Positions 34,121-43,621 of a stretch of DNA of 64,000 nt are shown piece by piece. Origin of the DNA: DASRWT01 sp963748485 (GTDB taxonomy: Bacteria; Methylomirabilota; Methylomirabilia; Rokubacteriales; CSP1-6); the NCBI GenBank assembly GCA_963748485.1, contig CAVVJF010000019.1, positions 1-64,000 on the forward strand, read 5' to 3'. Position 1 is the stretch's first letter. Every line of letters begins with the position of its first letter. The notes under the pieces were generated by a model. The model was given only the letters and a program-made list of their open reading frames with translations. It did no database searches and was not told where the DNA came from. Position numbers and translations under genes: made by a program.

Positions 34121-34930
34121 TCAGGCCCGGGCGCCGGCGTCCGGGGCCAGTCCCCGTACGGCGTAGGTCAAGACCGGCTCGTCGACACCCTTCACCATCT
34201 CCGCGGGCATGCGGTCGAGCACGAAGCAACGGTCAAGCTCCGGGCGCAGCACGTCCGTTACCAGGATGTCCACCTTGTGCACGCGGGTGAGCGCCTGCAC
34301 GCGGGCGGCCAGGTTCACGGTGCGCCCGACGAAGGCGTACTCCATGCGCTCGCGGCTGCCCACGAGGCCGGCGAGGCCGGGGCCGCGATGGATACCGATC
34401 CCCACCGCGAGCGCGGGCAGACCCTCGCCGGCGAGCTCGACGTTGTAGTCGCGCATGGCCGCCCGCATGGCCAGGGCGGCGCGAACGGCGTCGTCGCATT
34501 GCCACGGATTCGGCTGCAGGGCGCCGAAGTAGGCGAGGATGCCGTCGCCGAGGAAGGTCGACACGTGCCCGCGATGCTCGTGAACGGCGTCGCTCATGCG
34601 CTGGAAGTAGCCATTGAGCACCCGCGCGAGCGCGGAGGGCTCGAGCCGCTCGCTCATCGCGGTATAGCCCACGAGATCGGCGAACAGCGCGGTCACCACC
34701 TTGCGCTCGGCCGCCGCCTCGGGCGTCGCCCGCGCGCCATCGGCGACGAGGCGCTGCACGACGCCGGCGGGGGCCAGCCGAGAGCACGCCTCCTGCAAGT
34801 GCTGGAGCTCCGAGGCCGCCGCGTCGAGCTGCGCCTGGAGCCCGGCCGCCCGCCGCCCCTGCCGGTAGAGCGCGGCGGCGAGCACGGCCACGAGCGCCAG
34901 CACCGCGACGACGAGGACGGCCCGGGTCAC
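34121..34930 (-). CDS. Class III adenylate/guanylate cyclase with N-terminal membrane helix
   Basis: The 269-residue protein starts at a GTG (34930) in a GTGA overlap with the AhpD-like gene. One membrane helix lies at about residues 4-22, then a short coiled coil, then the catalytic domain with ALFADLVGYTAMSERLEP (first metal Asp), VSTFLGDGILAYFGA (second metal Asp), IGIHRGPGLAGLVG and VGRTVNLAARV (transition-state Asn/Arg). It probably makes cAMP. The membrane anchor is minimal, so any sensing must involve a partner. Confidence 0.88.
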   Translation of the reverse strand: MTRAVLVVAVLALVAVLAAALYRQGRRAAGLQAQLDAAASELQHLQEACSRLAPAGVVQRLVADGARATPEAAAERKVVTALFADLVGYTAMSERLEPSALARVLNGYFQRMSDAVHEHRGHVSTFLGDGILAYFGALQPNPWQCDDAVRAALAMRAAMRDYNVELAGEGLPALAVGIGIHRGPGLAGLVGSRERMEYAFVGRTVNLAARVQALTRVHKVDILVTDVLRPELDRCFVLDRMPAEMVKGVDEPVLTYAVRGLAPDAGARA

Positions 34931-36018
34931 GCGGGATCCAGCACCGTGGCCCCCAACCGGCAGAGGCCATTGCCGAGCGAGGCGACGCCGATCGCCTCGA
35001 GGAGCTGCGGCCCGGTCAGGCGCTCGCGCAGCGTGCGGGCGCGGCGCTGTATCACCGCCGGCTCGTACCAGATGGTCTCGCGCGCGAAGGGAACGAGCAG
35101 GCGCTCGATCGGATCCAGCTCGGGCGCATCGAGGTGGGTCAGGACCTGGTCGAGCGTCGCGTCCGCCATGCCTTCCCGTCGCAGCGCTTCCCGCAGCTCG
35201 GGGGCGCAGGCCTCGCAGCCCAGGCCTCGCCCGATCACCGCGAGCATCAAGAGCTTGCACCGCCGCGTGAGGTGGTGCGATGCCCACATCTCATCGAGCG
35301 CCCCGGCGATCGCGGGCGCGATGGGGCTGCCGGCATATGCCTGGACGAGGCCGACGTACGGGGGCGCCGGCGCGCGCTGAAGCGGCGTGGCCCGTCCGTA
35401 GGAGCGGTGACGACGCACGAGTCGATTGATCCAGGGTCGCAGCAGGCGCGTGGGGAGCGCATCGGGGATCCGCTCGATCGGGCGCGTCGGAACGGCCGCG
35501 ATCGTGTGCGCGCGGTTGCTGAAGTCCGTGAGGGCCACCGCGAAGGCGAGCTCCCGCATCTCGTCGGCATCGAAGCCGGCCTTCGCGAGGGCCTCCCGGG
35601 CGTCACGGGCACCCGCCGGCCCGGTGCGCGACTGGCTCCGGCCGAACGCGATCGCGGCCTGCGCGCGCGGCGACAGGTCCGCCCGCGCCAGGTCCCCTTC
35701 GATGCGCTGTATGCGCTCCCGGCTCATGCCCTGGGCCCACAGCATCGCGCGCACGGCGGCGTAGCAGAAGCGGCACGAGTTCTCCTGACAGACGACCAGC
35801 TGCACGAGATCCTTCAGCTCGTGGTCGAGGCGCAGCAGGAGCCCGTACTCGGGATGGAGATCGACTAGCGCCTTGGCCAGCCAGGGCGCCGGCGCGAAGT
35901 AGTCGATGACCGGGCTGGACATCCCCGTCCGCTTCTTCACATATGACTCCAGCGCCGGATCCCGGTGCGGCTCCAGCACGCAGGCTTCCCACGGCACCCG
36001 CTCGAGCACACTGGCCAT
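34927..36018 (-). CDS. AhpD-like (carboxymuconolactone decarboxylase fold) protein with two CxxC motifs
   Basis: This 363-residue helical protein has CRFC at residues 82-85 in the context CQENSCRFCYAAVRAMLW, which resembles the AhpD/CMD active site. A second CxxC (GLGCEACAPEL) lies near residue 260, indicating a tandem or diverged second domain. It could act as a thiol peroxidase partner. It lies 5 bases after arfB and overlaps the cyclase gene, so all three are probably in one transcript. Confidence 0.78.
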   Translation of the reverse strand: MASVLERVPWEACVLEPHRDPALESYVKKRTGMSSPVIDYFAPAPWLAKALVDLHPEYGLLLRLDHELKDLVQLVVCQENSCRFCYAAVRAMLWAQGMSRERIQRIEGDLARADLSPRAQAAIAFGRSQSRTGPAGARDAREALAKAGFDADEMRELAFAVALTDFSNRAHTIAAVPTRPIERIPDALPTRLLRPWINRLVRRHRSYGRATPLQRAPAPPYVGLVQAYAGSPIAPAIAGALDEMWASHHLTRRCKLLMLAVIGRGLGCEACAPELREALRREGMADATLDQVLTHLDAPELDPIERLLVPFARETIWYEPAVIQRRARTLRERLTGPQLLEAIGVASLGNGLCRLGATVLDPA

Positions 36019-36023
36019 GCGGG

Positions 36024-36452
36024 CTAGTCTAGCCCAGGCCGGGCGCGCCACCGCTTCACCGCGGCGCGGCGCTCCTTGCCGGCGAGCCGCCGCTCCCGCG
36101 AGCCGGCGGACGGCGCCGTCTTCACGCGCCGGCGCGGCGAGACGAGGGCGGCGCGGATCAGGTCGGCCACCCGCGCGCGGGCGTCGTCGAGGTTGCGGCC
36201 CTGATTCCGCGTGATCTGGCTCGTGATCACCAGGCGACCTTCCGCGTCGCAGCGATGCTGGGCAAGTATCGCCAGCCGGGCGCGCGCGGCGTCCGACAAG
36301 CCTTCGATGGCCGCGAGGTCCACGCGCAGATCGATCTTGGTGGCCACCTTGTTGACGTTCTGTCCGCCGGGCCCCGACGCGCGCACCGCCCTCACGGTCA
36401 AGGCGCCGGCGGGGACGCGCACGGTGTCGCTGATCACAATGGGGTCGGCCAT
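36024..36452 (-). CDS. arfB: Alternative ribosome-rescue factor ArfB (peptidyl-tRNA hydrolase)
   Basis: The 142-residue protein has the release-factor GGQ loop in ASGPGGQNVNKVATKID near residue 28 and the basic C-terminal tail (RRVKTAPSAGSRERRLAGK) that enters the mRNA channel of stalled ribosomes. It hydrolyses peptidyl-tRNA on non-stop ribosomes. Length matches ArfB/YaeJ. It lies within a long same-strand array, 33 bp after the SDR gene. Confidence 0.93.
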   Translation of the reverse strand: MADPIVISDTVRVPAGALTVRAVRASGPGGQNVNKVATKIDLRVDLAAIEGLSDAARARLAILAQHRCDAEGRLVITSQITRNQGRNLDDARARVADLIRAALVSPRRRVKTAPSAGSRERRLAGKERRAAVKRWRARPGLD

Positions 36453-36485
36453 GGCTCGGCGGCTCCGGGCGCCGCGCCCGCGCTC

Positions 36486-37286
36486 TCAGGCGCTGGGCAC
36501 CCAGGGCCAGTACTTCGCGACAGCGCCCGCGTCCACGCGCAGGTCCATGCCGGTGATCATCTCCGCCTCGTCGGAGGCGAGGAAGACGGCGGCGCGCGCG
36601 TAGTGGCGGGGGCTCGGCAAGGCCCCCGTGGGAATCATCCGGGCGAAGTCGAGCAGGCGGCCGCGCGCCTCGGGCCGCGGGCGGCCCCACGCCACCGCGC
36701 GCTCGTGGCCCTCTTCCGCGTCGGTGGCGGTGGGCGTGAGGCTGTTCACGCGAATCCCGTGGCGCGCGAGGTCCATGGCCGCGGCGCGCGTGAAGTTGAG
36801 GAGGCCGCTCTTGCTCGTGCAGTAGCCGATGTTCCCCGGCTGGCCCTGATGCCCGGCCGTCGAGACGATGACGATGATGCTGCCCCGACTGCCGCGCTCG
36901 ACCATCAGCCGCGCGACGTGCTTGGTGCAGAGGAAGGTGCCGGTGAGGTTCACCGCGAGCTGGCGGCTCCAGCGCTCGAGCGGCATCTCGAGCACGCTCT
37001 GGCCACCGAGTATGCCCGCGTTGTTGACGAGGATGTCCACGCCCCCGTAGGCCTCGCGGGCGCGCGCCACCGCCGCCTCCACCTGGCCCTCGTCGGTGAC
37101 GTCGCACGTCAGGCCCAGGGCCTGGCCGCCCCGCGCGGCGATCCAGGCCGCGCACTCCCGCGCGTTCGCCGCGTCGACGTCCACGCAGACGACGCGGGCG
37201 CCCTCCTCGGCCAGCCCGCCCGCGATGCCCGCGCCGATATTGGGGCTGGTGCCGGTAACCATCGCGACCTTGCCCTCGAGCCGCAT
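36486..37286 (-). CDS. Short-chain dehydrogenase/reductase (SDR)
   Basis: This 266-residue NAD(P)-dependent Rossmann enzyme has a cofactor loop (VTGTSPNIGAGIA), the NNAG motif (DILVNNAGILGG) and a catalytic Ser and Tyr-x3-Lys (IVSTAGHQG, then YCTSKSG). The ATG at 37286 fits the family start; a GTG at 37295 overlapping the permease stop is also possible and has a better AAGG site. It lies downstream of the transporter and oxygenase genes and may oxidise a diol or alcohol of the same pathway. Confidence 0.9.
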   Translation of the reverse strand: MRLEGKVAMVTGTSPNIGAGIAGGLAEEGARVVCVDVDAANARECAAWIAARGGQALGLTCDVTDEGQVEAAVARAREAYGGVDILVNNAGILGGQSVLEMPLERWSRQLAVNLTGTFLCTKHVARLMVERGSRGSIIVIVSTAGHQGQPGNIGYCTSKSGLLNFTRAAAMDLARHGIRVNSLTPTATDAEEGHERAVAWGRPRPEARGRLLDFARMIPTGALPSPRHYARAAVFLASDEAEMITGMDLRVDAGAVAKYWPWVPSA

Positions 37287-37291
37287 GGCGC

Positions 37292-39013
37292 TCACCCGAC
37301 CTTGCCGCGCACGCCGAGGATGTGGCCGGCCAGGGCCCCGACCAGGGAGATGAACATGATGATGCACGCGATCACGGAGGCCTCCTCGAGCTTCTTCTGG
37401 GCGATGTAGTCGAGCTGCAGGATGGCGAGCGGCCGGTTGGCGGTGGTGCTGAGGAGCGCGACGTTGGCGATGTTGCGCGCCGCCCCCACGAACGTGATCA
37501 TGCCCACCGCGAGGAGGGTGGGCGCCATGAGCCGCAGCACGATGCGGCGGTACGTGGTCCACCACGAGGCGCCCGCGATGCGGGAGGCTTCCTCGAGCTC
37601 GCCCCCCAGCTGCATGAGCCCGCTCTTGATGATCTGCACGCCCAGCGGCATGCCGGAGATGAGCCCGGCGATCACGAGCAGCGCGGTGGTCCCGTAGAGC
37701 GGCCGCAGCCACGGCGTGCCCAGGAACAGCCACAGGAGGGCCAGGCCGAGGATGACGCCCGGCACCGTGAAGGGCAGCCACGAGATGAAGTCGAGCAGGC
37801 GGCGGCCCGCGTAGCGCGTGCGCACGGCGATGTAGGCGATCAGCGAGTGCAGTAGCACGGCGGCGAGCGCGGTGCCGACGGCGAGAACCACCGTGTTGCG
37901 CAGGGCGCCCGCGAAGAGGTCGTCGCCCAGCACCGTCGTCCAGTTGTCGAGCGTCCAGGGCGCCGGCACGTTGAAGAAGCCGAAGAGCTTCATGAACGTC
38001 CCGAGCAGCGCGAAGACGATGGGCACGCCCAGCACGACGGCGACGACGGCGAGCATGGCGGCCAGCGCCGGCCACCGCCAGGCACCCAGGGCATGGACCC
38101 GGTTCTGGAATTGGCCCGTCACCGTGGTATAGCGCCGCCCGCGCGTCGCCCATTGCTGGGCGAGGATGAGGGGCAGCATGGCGAGGAGGATGAGAACGGC
38201 CAGCGCGGTGGCCGCGTCGTATCGCGGAACCCGCGTGACGAGCAGGTCGTAGATGGTGGTGCTGAACACGAAGAAGCGGAACGGGGTACCCAGCACCTGC
38301 TCCACCTCGAAGGTCTGGAGTGACACCATGGTGCCCAGCAACAGCACGGACAGGATCACCGGCGCCATCACCGGCACGGTGACGCGCCACGCGGTGCGCA
38401 GCGTGCCCGCGCCGGCCACCCGCGAGGCCTCCTCGAACGAGGCGTTCATGTTGCGGAAGGCGGGGGTGAGGAGGATCACCTTCACGGTCAGCGAGCCCGT
38501 GATGAGGTGCACCCACACGATGCCCCAGAACGAGTAGATGTTGAACGGACCCTTGCCCATGAAGGGGAGCGCCGCGAGGGCGGTGTTGACGAGGCCATAC
38601 TCCGGGTCGAGCAGGAGAATCCAGCTCAGCGTCACCGTCAGCGGAGGGAGGAAGAAGGCCGCCCAGAAGGCGAGCTCGATCCCCCGGCGGCCGGGCAGAT
38701 CGGTGCGCGCCAGCAGCCACGCGATGAACACCGCGAGCGGGAGGGAGAGGAGCTGCCGCACGAAGGTGACGGTCAGCGTGTTCCAGAGCGACGAGCGGAG
38801 GGCGGGCTCGGCGAGGGCGGCGCGCCAGCCGTCCAGCCCGTAACGCGCGGGCTGCCCGGGCAGCGCGGTCTGAAAGCTCTGGAGCACCACGAGCAGCACC
38901 GGATAGACCACGCCGAACGCCACGACGGCGAGCACGGCGCCGCAGGCGAGCGACGACATGTCAGGACGCCAGCCGACCCGCGCGAGGGATGCGGGCGCAG
39001 CTACGCCGGCCAC
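37292..39013 (-). CDS. ABC transporter permease, Fe3+/thiamine type with two fused membrane domains
   Basis: About 573 residues with roughly 12 membrane helices in two homologous halves, as in FbpB/ThiP-type permeases. Each half carries an EAA loop: FEEASRVAGAGTLRTAWR in the first and LEEASRIAGASWWTTYRR in the second. I use a GTG at 39013 with GGAGG about 10 bases upstream, overlapping the ATPase stop; the ATG at 38959 is an alternative. It works with the adjacent ATPase and binding protein. Confidence 0.9.
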   Translation of the reverse strand: MAGVAAPASLARVGWRPDMSSLACGAVLAVVAFGVVYPVLLVVLQSFQTALPGQPARYGLDGWRAALAEPALRSSLWNTLTVTFVRQLLSLPLAVFIAWLLARTDLPGRRGIELAFWAAFFLPPLTVTLSWILLLDPEYGLVNTALAALPFMGKGPFNIYSFWGIVWVHLITGSLTVKVILLTPAFRNMNASFEEASRVAGAGTLRTAWRVTVPVMAPVILSVLLLGTMVSLQTFEVEQVLGTPFRFFVFSTTIYDLLVTRVPRYDAATALAVLILLAMLPLILAQQWATRGRRYTTVTGQFQNRVHALGAWRWPALAAMLAVVAVVLGVPIVFALLGTFMKLFGFFNVPAPWTLDNWTTVLGDDLFAGALRNTVVLAVGTALAAVLLHSLIAYIAVRTRYAGRRLLDFISWLPFTVPGVILGLALLWLFLGTPWLRPLYGTTALLVIAGLISGMPLGVQIIKSGLMQLGGELEEASRIAGASWWTTYRRIVLRLMAPTLLAVGMITFVGAARNIANVALLSTTANRPLAILQLDYIAQKKLEEASVIACIIMFISLVGALAGHILGVRGKVG

Positions 39014-40065
39014 ACGCTCACCGCCTCCGGCGGAAAGCCCAGCGCGATCGCCTGCCCTTCCTTCCACTCGCGCGTCCGGGGCAACAGCAGGATGATGCGC
39101 TGCGCGCCGCCGAGGGCCACGCGCGCCTCGTAGCGATCGCCCACGAACAGCAGCGTCTCGATCACCCCGGGCAGGGCATCCCCGGCCCCGCCGTCCACCT
39201 CGACATCCTCGGGGCGAATGGCCACATTCACCTCCGCCCCCGGGGCGAGCGGCCCGGGTCCGACCGATCGGCCCGCGAGGGGCCGGCCGTCGAGGGGGCC
39301 GTTCAGCGCCACCCGCACCCCGCCGCCGTCCACCGCGCTCACCCGGCCGCGCAGGACGACGGTGGAGCCGAGGAAGTCGCGCACGAACGCGGAGGCCGGC
39401 GCCTCGTACAGGCTGCGCGGCGGGCCCACCTGCTCGACGCGTCCGCGCTGCATCACCGCGATCCGGTCGGACAGGCTCAGCGCCTCGATCTGATCATGGG
39501 TGACGAACAGCACGGTGACGCCCAGGCGGCGCTGCAGCAGCCTGAGCTCGAGCCGCATCTGCTCGCGCAGCTTGGCGTCCAGGTTGCTGAAGGGCTCATC
39601 GAGCAGCAGCAGGTCGGGCTCGTATACGAGCGCGCGGCAGAGCGCCAGCCGCTGCATCTGCCCGCCGCTCAGCAGCGTGGCCGCGCGCGCCTCCATGCCC
39701 GCGAGCCCCACCAGATCGAGCACGCGGGCCACACGCTCGGAAATCGCCACCCGCCCAAGCCCCCTCAATGTCAGCGGGTAGGCGACGTTGTCGAACACGG
39801 TCATGTGCGGCCAGATGGCGTAGGACTGGAACACCATGCCGAGGTTGCGGCGATTGGGCGGGACGAACACCCGCCGCGGGACCGAGGCCACCACGCGGCC
39901 GCGCAGGATGATCTCGCCCGCGTCGGGGCGCTCCAGCCCGGCGACGAGGCGCAGGGTGGTGGTCTTGCCACAACCGCTCGGGCCCAGGAGGGTGAACACC
40001 TCGCCCCGCCGGACCTCGAGCGAGGCGCGGTCCACCGCCACGAGCGGGGGGAAGGTCTTGCTCAC
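39001..40065 (-). CDS. ABC transporter ATP-binding protein (Fe3+/spermidine type)
   Basis: This 354-residue ATPase has Walker A in LLGPSGCGKTTTLRLVAG, a Q-loop (GMVFQSYAIWPHM), the signature LLSGGQMQRLALCRAL, Walker B with LLLLDEPFSNLD, and VTHDQIEAL. A C-terminal TOBE domain includes VAIRPEDVEVDG. No ATG lies upstream of GTG 40065 in this frame, so that GTG is taken as the start. It powers the adjacent two-domain permease. Confidence 0.93.
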   Translation of the reverse strand: MSKTFPPLVAVDRASLEVRRGEVFTLLGPSGCGKTTTLRLVAGLERPDAGEIILRGRVVASVPRRVFVPPNRRNLGMVFQSYAIWPHMTVFDNVAYPLTLRGLGRVAISERVARVLDLVGLAGMEARAATLLSGGQMQRLALCRALVYEPDLLLLDEPFSNLDAKLREQMRLELRLLQRRLGVTVLFVTHDQIEALSLSDRIAVMQRGRVEQVGPPRSLYEAPASAFVRDFLGSTVVLRGRVSAVDGGGVRVALNGPLDGRPLAGRSVGPGPLAPGAEVNVAIRPEDVEVDGGAGDALPGVIETLLFVGDRYEARVALGGAQRIILLLPRTREWKEGQAIALGFPPEAVSVWPA

Positions 40066-40124
40066 GTCGTCGAGCGTGAGAACCGGTTCGATCGCCCTGA
40101 GCCCCTCGAGCCGCGGCGCGCCGT

Positions 40125-41216
40125 CTACTTGATGACGGCGCGGGCGATGTCCTGCGTCTTCACGACCTCGGGCAGGTTCTCCTCGGCGTCGATCTGCATC
40201 AACTTGGCGTCCGGGGGCACCGCGTAGAGCGGGTGGCCCGGCTCGACCCCCGTCCGCCGGCTGTTGGTCTCGACCTCCCTGGCCCAGACCACCTGCGCGT
40301 CCTTGGTGAGCAGCCAGTTAACGAACACCTTGGCCGCGCTCGGATGCGGCGCCCGGTTGACCAGCCAGATCGTGCTGCTGCTGGAGCTCATCGTGGACAT
40401 CTCGGTGAAGTGCAGGAGCTTGAGGTTCTTCGCCAGCCCCTGCTTCTGGTAGGTGGCGAGGATCTGCGGGTTCACCCCGATGGCGATGGGGTAGCGGCCG
40501 CGCACCATGAACTCCGCCACCTGCCGGTTGTCGCGGCTCAGCACCGGCTCCTGGTCCACGAAGAGCTTCTTGATGATGTCGTCGCCCATGCTGAGGCGAG
40601 CCGCCGTCATGGGCCAGAAGGTGTCGCCCATCGTGCGCACGTCGGGCAGCAGCAGCTTGCCCTTCCACCGGGGGTCGAGGAGGTCCTTCAGCCCGCGGAC
40701 CTCGCTCTCCTTCACCATGTCGGTATTGATGGTGACGCCGCCGCCGCGCACCGCCACGAAGCCGTAGCAGAGCGCACGGTCCTTCACCAGGGCGAAGCCG
40801 CGCTCGAAGCCCCCCTCCCAGCCGTCCTTCACCTCCGGCAGCACGATGGCCGGGCGCACGGGGTCCCACACGCCGGCCGGTCGCAGCACCTGGAGCGCGG
40901 TGCTCGTGGGGATGAGCGCCACGTCCCAGGTGAAGAGGCCGCTCTGGCGCTCCTGGAGGATACGCGGGGCGAAGTCCTGCGAGTGCAGGCTGGTGTGCTC
41001 GAGCTTGATCTCCGGATACGCTCCGCTGAAGACCTTCAGCGCGCGCTTGTAGCCGTCTCCGGGGAAGGTGTTGACGACGAGCTTGGCCTCTTTCTTCGCC
41101 GCCGCCACCGTCTGGGTCCAGTCGGCGGACTGCGCGGCCGCGCGCCCCGCCGGTCCCACCAGCGCCGCCGCGCCACCCAGCGCCACGCCCTCGAGAAGCC
41201 GTCGCCGGGTGATCAT
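40125..41216 (-). CDS. Fe3+-type ABC transporter substrate-binding protein with Tat-like signal
   Basis: The 363-residue periplasmic protein starts MITRRRLLEGVALGGAAALV, a twin-arginine-like signal. The body resembles SBP_bac_6/8 iron(III)-type binding proteins (KLVVNTFPGDGYKRALKVF, FAPRILQERQSGLFTWDV, DPRWKGKLLLPDVR, YPIAIGVNPQ). The ligand may be iron, a phosphonate or another small anion. It starts in an ATGA overlap with the Rieske gene, which ties the transporter to the oxygenase genes. Confidence 0.9.
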   Translation of the reverse strand: MITRRRLLEGVALGGAAALVGPAGRAAAQSADWTQTVAAAKKEAKLVVNTFPGDGYKRALKVFSGAYPEIKLEHTSLHSQDFAPRILQERQSGLFTWDVALIPTSTALQVLRPAGVWDPVRPAIVLPEVKDGWEGGFERGFALVKDRALCYGFVAVRGGGVTINTDMVKESEVRGLKDLLDPRWKGKLLLPDVRTMGDTFWPMTAARLSMGDDIIKKLFVDQEPVLSRDNRQVAEFMVRGRYPIAIGVNPQILATYQKQGLAKNLKLLHFTEMSTMSSSSSTIWLVNRAPHPSAAKVFVNWLLTKDAQVVWAREVETNSRRTGVEPGHPLYAVPPDAKLMQIDAEENLPEVVKTQDIARAVIK

Positions 41217-42497
41217 GCGCGCGAGCCTCCGCCGTTCCGCCGCGCCTGCTCCTGTAGGTAGCGCACCGACACGCGCTCGAGCGGGACGTTCGCGGGATCG
41301 AGGCCGTCCGGGTTGCGATACTCGAAGGCCGCGTCGCGGCCCCCGTGATGCTTGGTCACCACGAGACGCCGCCACGCGATGACCTCCGCGTCGGTGCCCG
41401 AGAGCTTCTCCGGCGTGTCGTAGCGCTGGTGGAGCATGACCCGCTCGTCCTGGCGCGAGAAGTTGTACTCGATGATCCAGCGTCGGAGCGTGGCGTAGGC
41501 GATCCGGTCCCACAGCCGCCGGCCAGGCGTTCCTCGGGCGCGTGCAGTGGTAGTAGAAGACGCGGGTGAGGTGCTCCTCCACCGGCACGCACATGCGCGT
41601 GTAGAGGTCCCAACCGAACTCGGCGCGGAACATGCCGGGCAGGTGATGCCCCCCGCACCATCTGGCCGTACGCGGGGGCGGGATATTGCGGCGGGCGCGG
41701 TCGGCGAGGGGGCGGGTGAGCCAGGTCCAGACCCGGCGGTAGTTCGTCTTGGGCCAGCGCCAGCCGTTCGGGTAGAGGTCGTAGGCGGCGCTCTTGCGCA
41801 TGTAGTTCGACTCGGCCACGTCGCCGCCGAAGCCGTTCCCCACGAAGATGGGATGCTCGCCCTGGGCGCCGCGGGCGATGAAGCCGCCGCGCGCCACCAC
41901 CACCGCGTTCCGGTGCACATAGTTCACGTGCGAGTCCATGGAGTTCTCGAGGGCGACCTCCCAGTTGCACTTCCAGTACACGACCCCCACCTGCACGAGG
42001 GCGTCCGCCTCGAAGAACTCCTCGGGCACGTCCTCCTCGATGGGCGCGGGCTCGCCCTTGCCCATCCATACGAAGACGACGCCCTTGAGGGTGCGCGTGG
42101 GATACATGCGCGCCTCGGTGCCCGCCTTGCCGCACACGCCGGAGTCCGGCCCCTCGGACAGCACGGCCACGTTCTTCCCGCTCTCGTCGTACACCCAGCC
42201 GTGGTAGGGACAGGCCACGGTGCCGCGGTAGTGGCAGTCTCCCTCGCTGAGGCGGGCGCCCCGATGGGGGCAGATGTCCTGGATGGCGGCCACCGCGCCG
42301 GCGGCGCCGCGGAAGAGGCAGATCTCCTCCCCGAGGAGCGACACCTTCACGGGCTTGCGGGTCCCCACCTTCCGGTCCTCGATGGCGGGATACCAGTACT
42401 CCATGAGCCCGAGCGTCGGGATGAGGTGCCGGATGTCGCCGGACAGCCGGAGGATGGAAGGTGCGGCGGGCGTCGCGCGATGGGCGGTTGTCGTCAT
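41213..42497 (-). pseudogene. Rieske non-haem iron aromatic oxygenase, alpha-type subunit, frameshifted in this sequence
   Basis: From ATG 42497 the frame gives a Rieske centre (C76-P-H78 and C96-P-Y-H99, within ICPHRGARL and VACPYHGW) and the iron site DSHVNYVH. It then leaves frame after RNAW at about 41523, where one extra C (41522) shifts reading. The expected continuation RRLWDRIAYATLRR to the stop at 41213 lies in the next frame. A short stretch at 41654-41678, bounded by runs of C and G, also looks out of frame. The family hydroxylates or demethylates aromatic compounds. Intact neighbours on both sides favour homopolymer sequencing errors over decay, but I cannot decide. Confidence 0.8.
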
Positions 42498-43546
42498 GGC
42501 TTGTACACCGCGAAGCACTTGTTGGAGTTGAAGATCCACGTCTCGATGAAGTCGCACTCGTCGGGCTTGCGCCCGAGCGCTTCCATGGCGCCGGCAAGCA
42601 TGTACCAGTTGAGCATCTCCTGCTGGCCCGAGTCCTCGATCTCGTCGAGCGTGCGCGCGCGCCACGCCTCGTAGTCGCCCCGGCGCAGCGCCTCGTAGAG
42701 CCGCCGATCGGCCTCGATGTCGGGGTACAGCTGATGGTGCTTGTCGGTGAGGAAGGCGTGGGACCAGCTCGACGACGCGATCAGCGCGACCCGCCAGGGG
42801 CTCTCGCGCAGCGCGAGCGCGGCGGCCGCGCCCACCTCCATGCAGCGCTTCGGCGACGGCGACGGCGGATCGAGATCCGCCTCGGCGAGCGGCTTGGCGA
42901 GGCTCGAACGAAAGCCCTTCTGGGCGATCACGCGGCGCCCATAGCAGTTGACCTGGAAGGCGACGATCGGATACGGAAAGCCCACGCGGTCGTAGTCGAG
43001 ATAGAAAACGGTGTTGAGAAAGGCGTGGGCGAGGCCCTGGTGGTGCAGCGGCGCGTACGCGTAGGCCATGTCGACGCCCTGCTCGAGGAGCCGCCGCGCG
43101 AGGAACTTGCCCGCTTCGCGATGACCCCGAAGGCGGACAATCGTGTCCTCGGTCTCGCCCCATACGTTGTTCCCGGCGTCGCGCTTGCGGTGCTTGGCCT
43201 CGATCTGGTCGTAGGCGAGCACACAGAACGGCGGAATGATGTCGGCGGTGAAGTTCTCGTGCTGATCGTCGCCCCAGATCACCACCACGTCGGGGCGGAA
43301 CTCGTCCAGCAGCTTCCGGGCGTGGCGGAAGTGGCGCAGCAGGCTCGCCCGATGGCCGGCCGCAGCCCCGGTGCCTCCATCCTGGGCGTACTCGCGTCGC
43401 ATCGCCTCGGGCCAGCCGGACGGGTCGCGGTAGCGCTCGGGCAGGCCGGGGTCCTTCATGATCGCGCGGAGGATGTCGGCCATGTTCTGGTCATGGCCGA
43501 TGAGCGGCGGGTAATGCGTCAGGCCCAAGCCGAGAATCTCGCCCAC
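42494..43546 (-). CDS. Class III extradiol ring-cleavage dioxygenase, LigB-type
   Basis: The 350-residue protein starts at GTG 43546 with AGGAGG 6 bases upstream. The N-terminal LGLTHYPPLIGHD and the central VIWGDDQHENF and APLHHQGLAHAF segments carry the His/Glu ligands of LigB-fold Fe(II) dioxygenases. Such enzymes open catechol-type or gallate-type rings next to the hydroxyl. It overlaps the Rieske oxygenase gene by ATGA and so probably acts on that enzyme's product. Confidence 0.88.
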   Translation of the reverse strand: MGEILGLGLTHYPPLIGHDQNMADILRAIMKDPGLPERYRDPSGWPEAMRREYAQDGGTGAAAGHRASLLRHFRHARKLLDEFRPDVVVIWGDDQHENFTADIIPPFCVLAYDQIEAKHRKRDAGNNVWGETEDTIVRLRGHREAGKFLARRLLEQGVDMAYAYAPLHHQGLAHAFLNTVFYLDYDRVGFPYPIVAFQVNCYGRRVIAQKGFRSSLAKPLAEADLDPPSPSPKRCMEVGAAAALALRESPWRVALIASSSWSHAFLTDKHHQLYPDIEADRRLYEALRRGDYEAWRARTLDEIEDSGQQEMLNWYMLAGAMEALGRKPDECDFIETWIFNSNKCFAVYKP

Positions 43547-43621
43547 GTGGTGCCTCCTGGGGTCCGGAGCGGCCGGCGAGTGAATGCCTTGGCCGATGCT
43601 AGGCTGGCCTCCGCGCCCTTG

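Noticed and set aside
36486..38720. A long open frame upstream of the SDR gene (similarly 34927-37155 upstream of the AhpD-like gene)
   Set aside because: The extra N-terminal parts are Arg/Pro/His-rich shadow translations of neighbouring genes; family homology begins only at the chosen starts.
40125..43163. A 1012-codon minus-strand open frame that appears to fuse a Rieske oxygenase with the ABC binding protein
   Set aside because: The join is made of out-of-frame Rieske sequence after the frameshift and a true ATG for the binding protein at 41216, so there are two genes.
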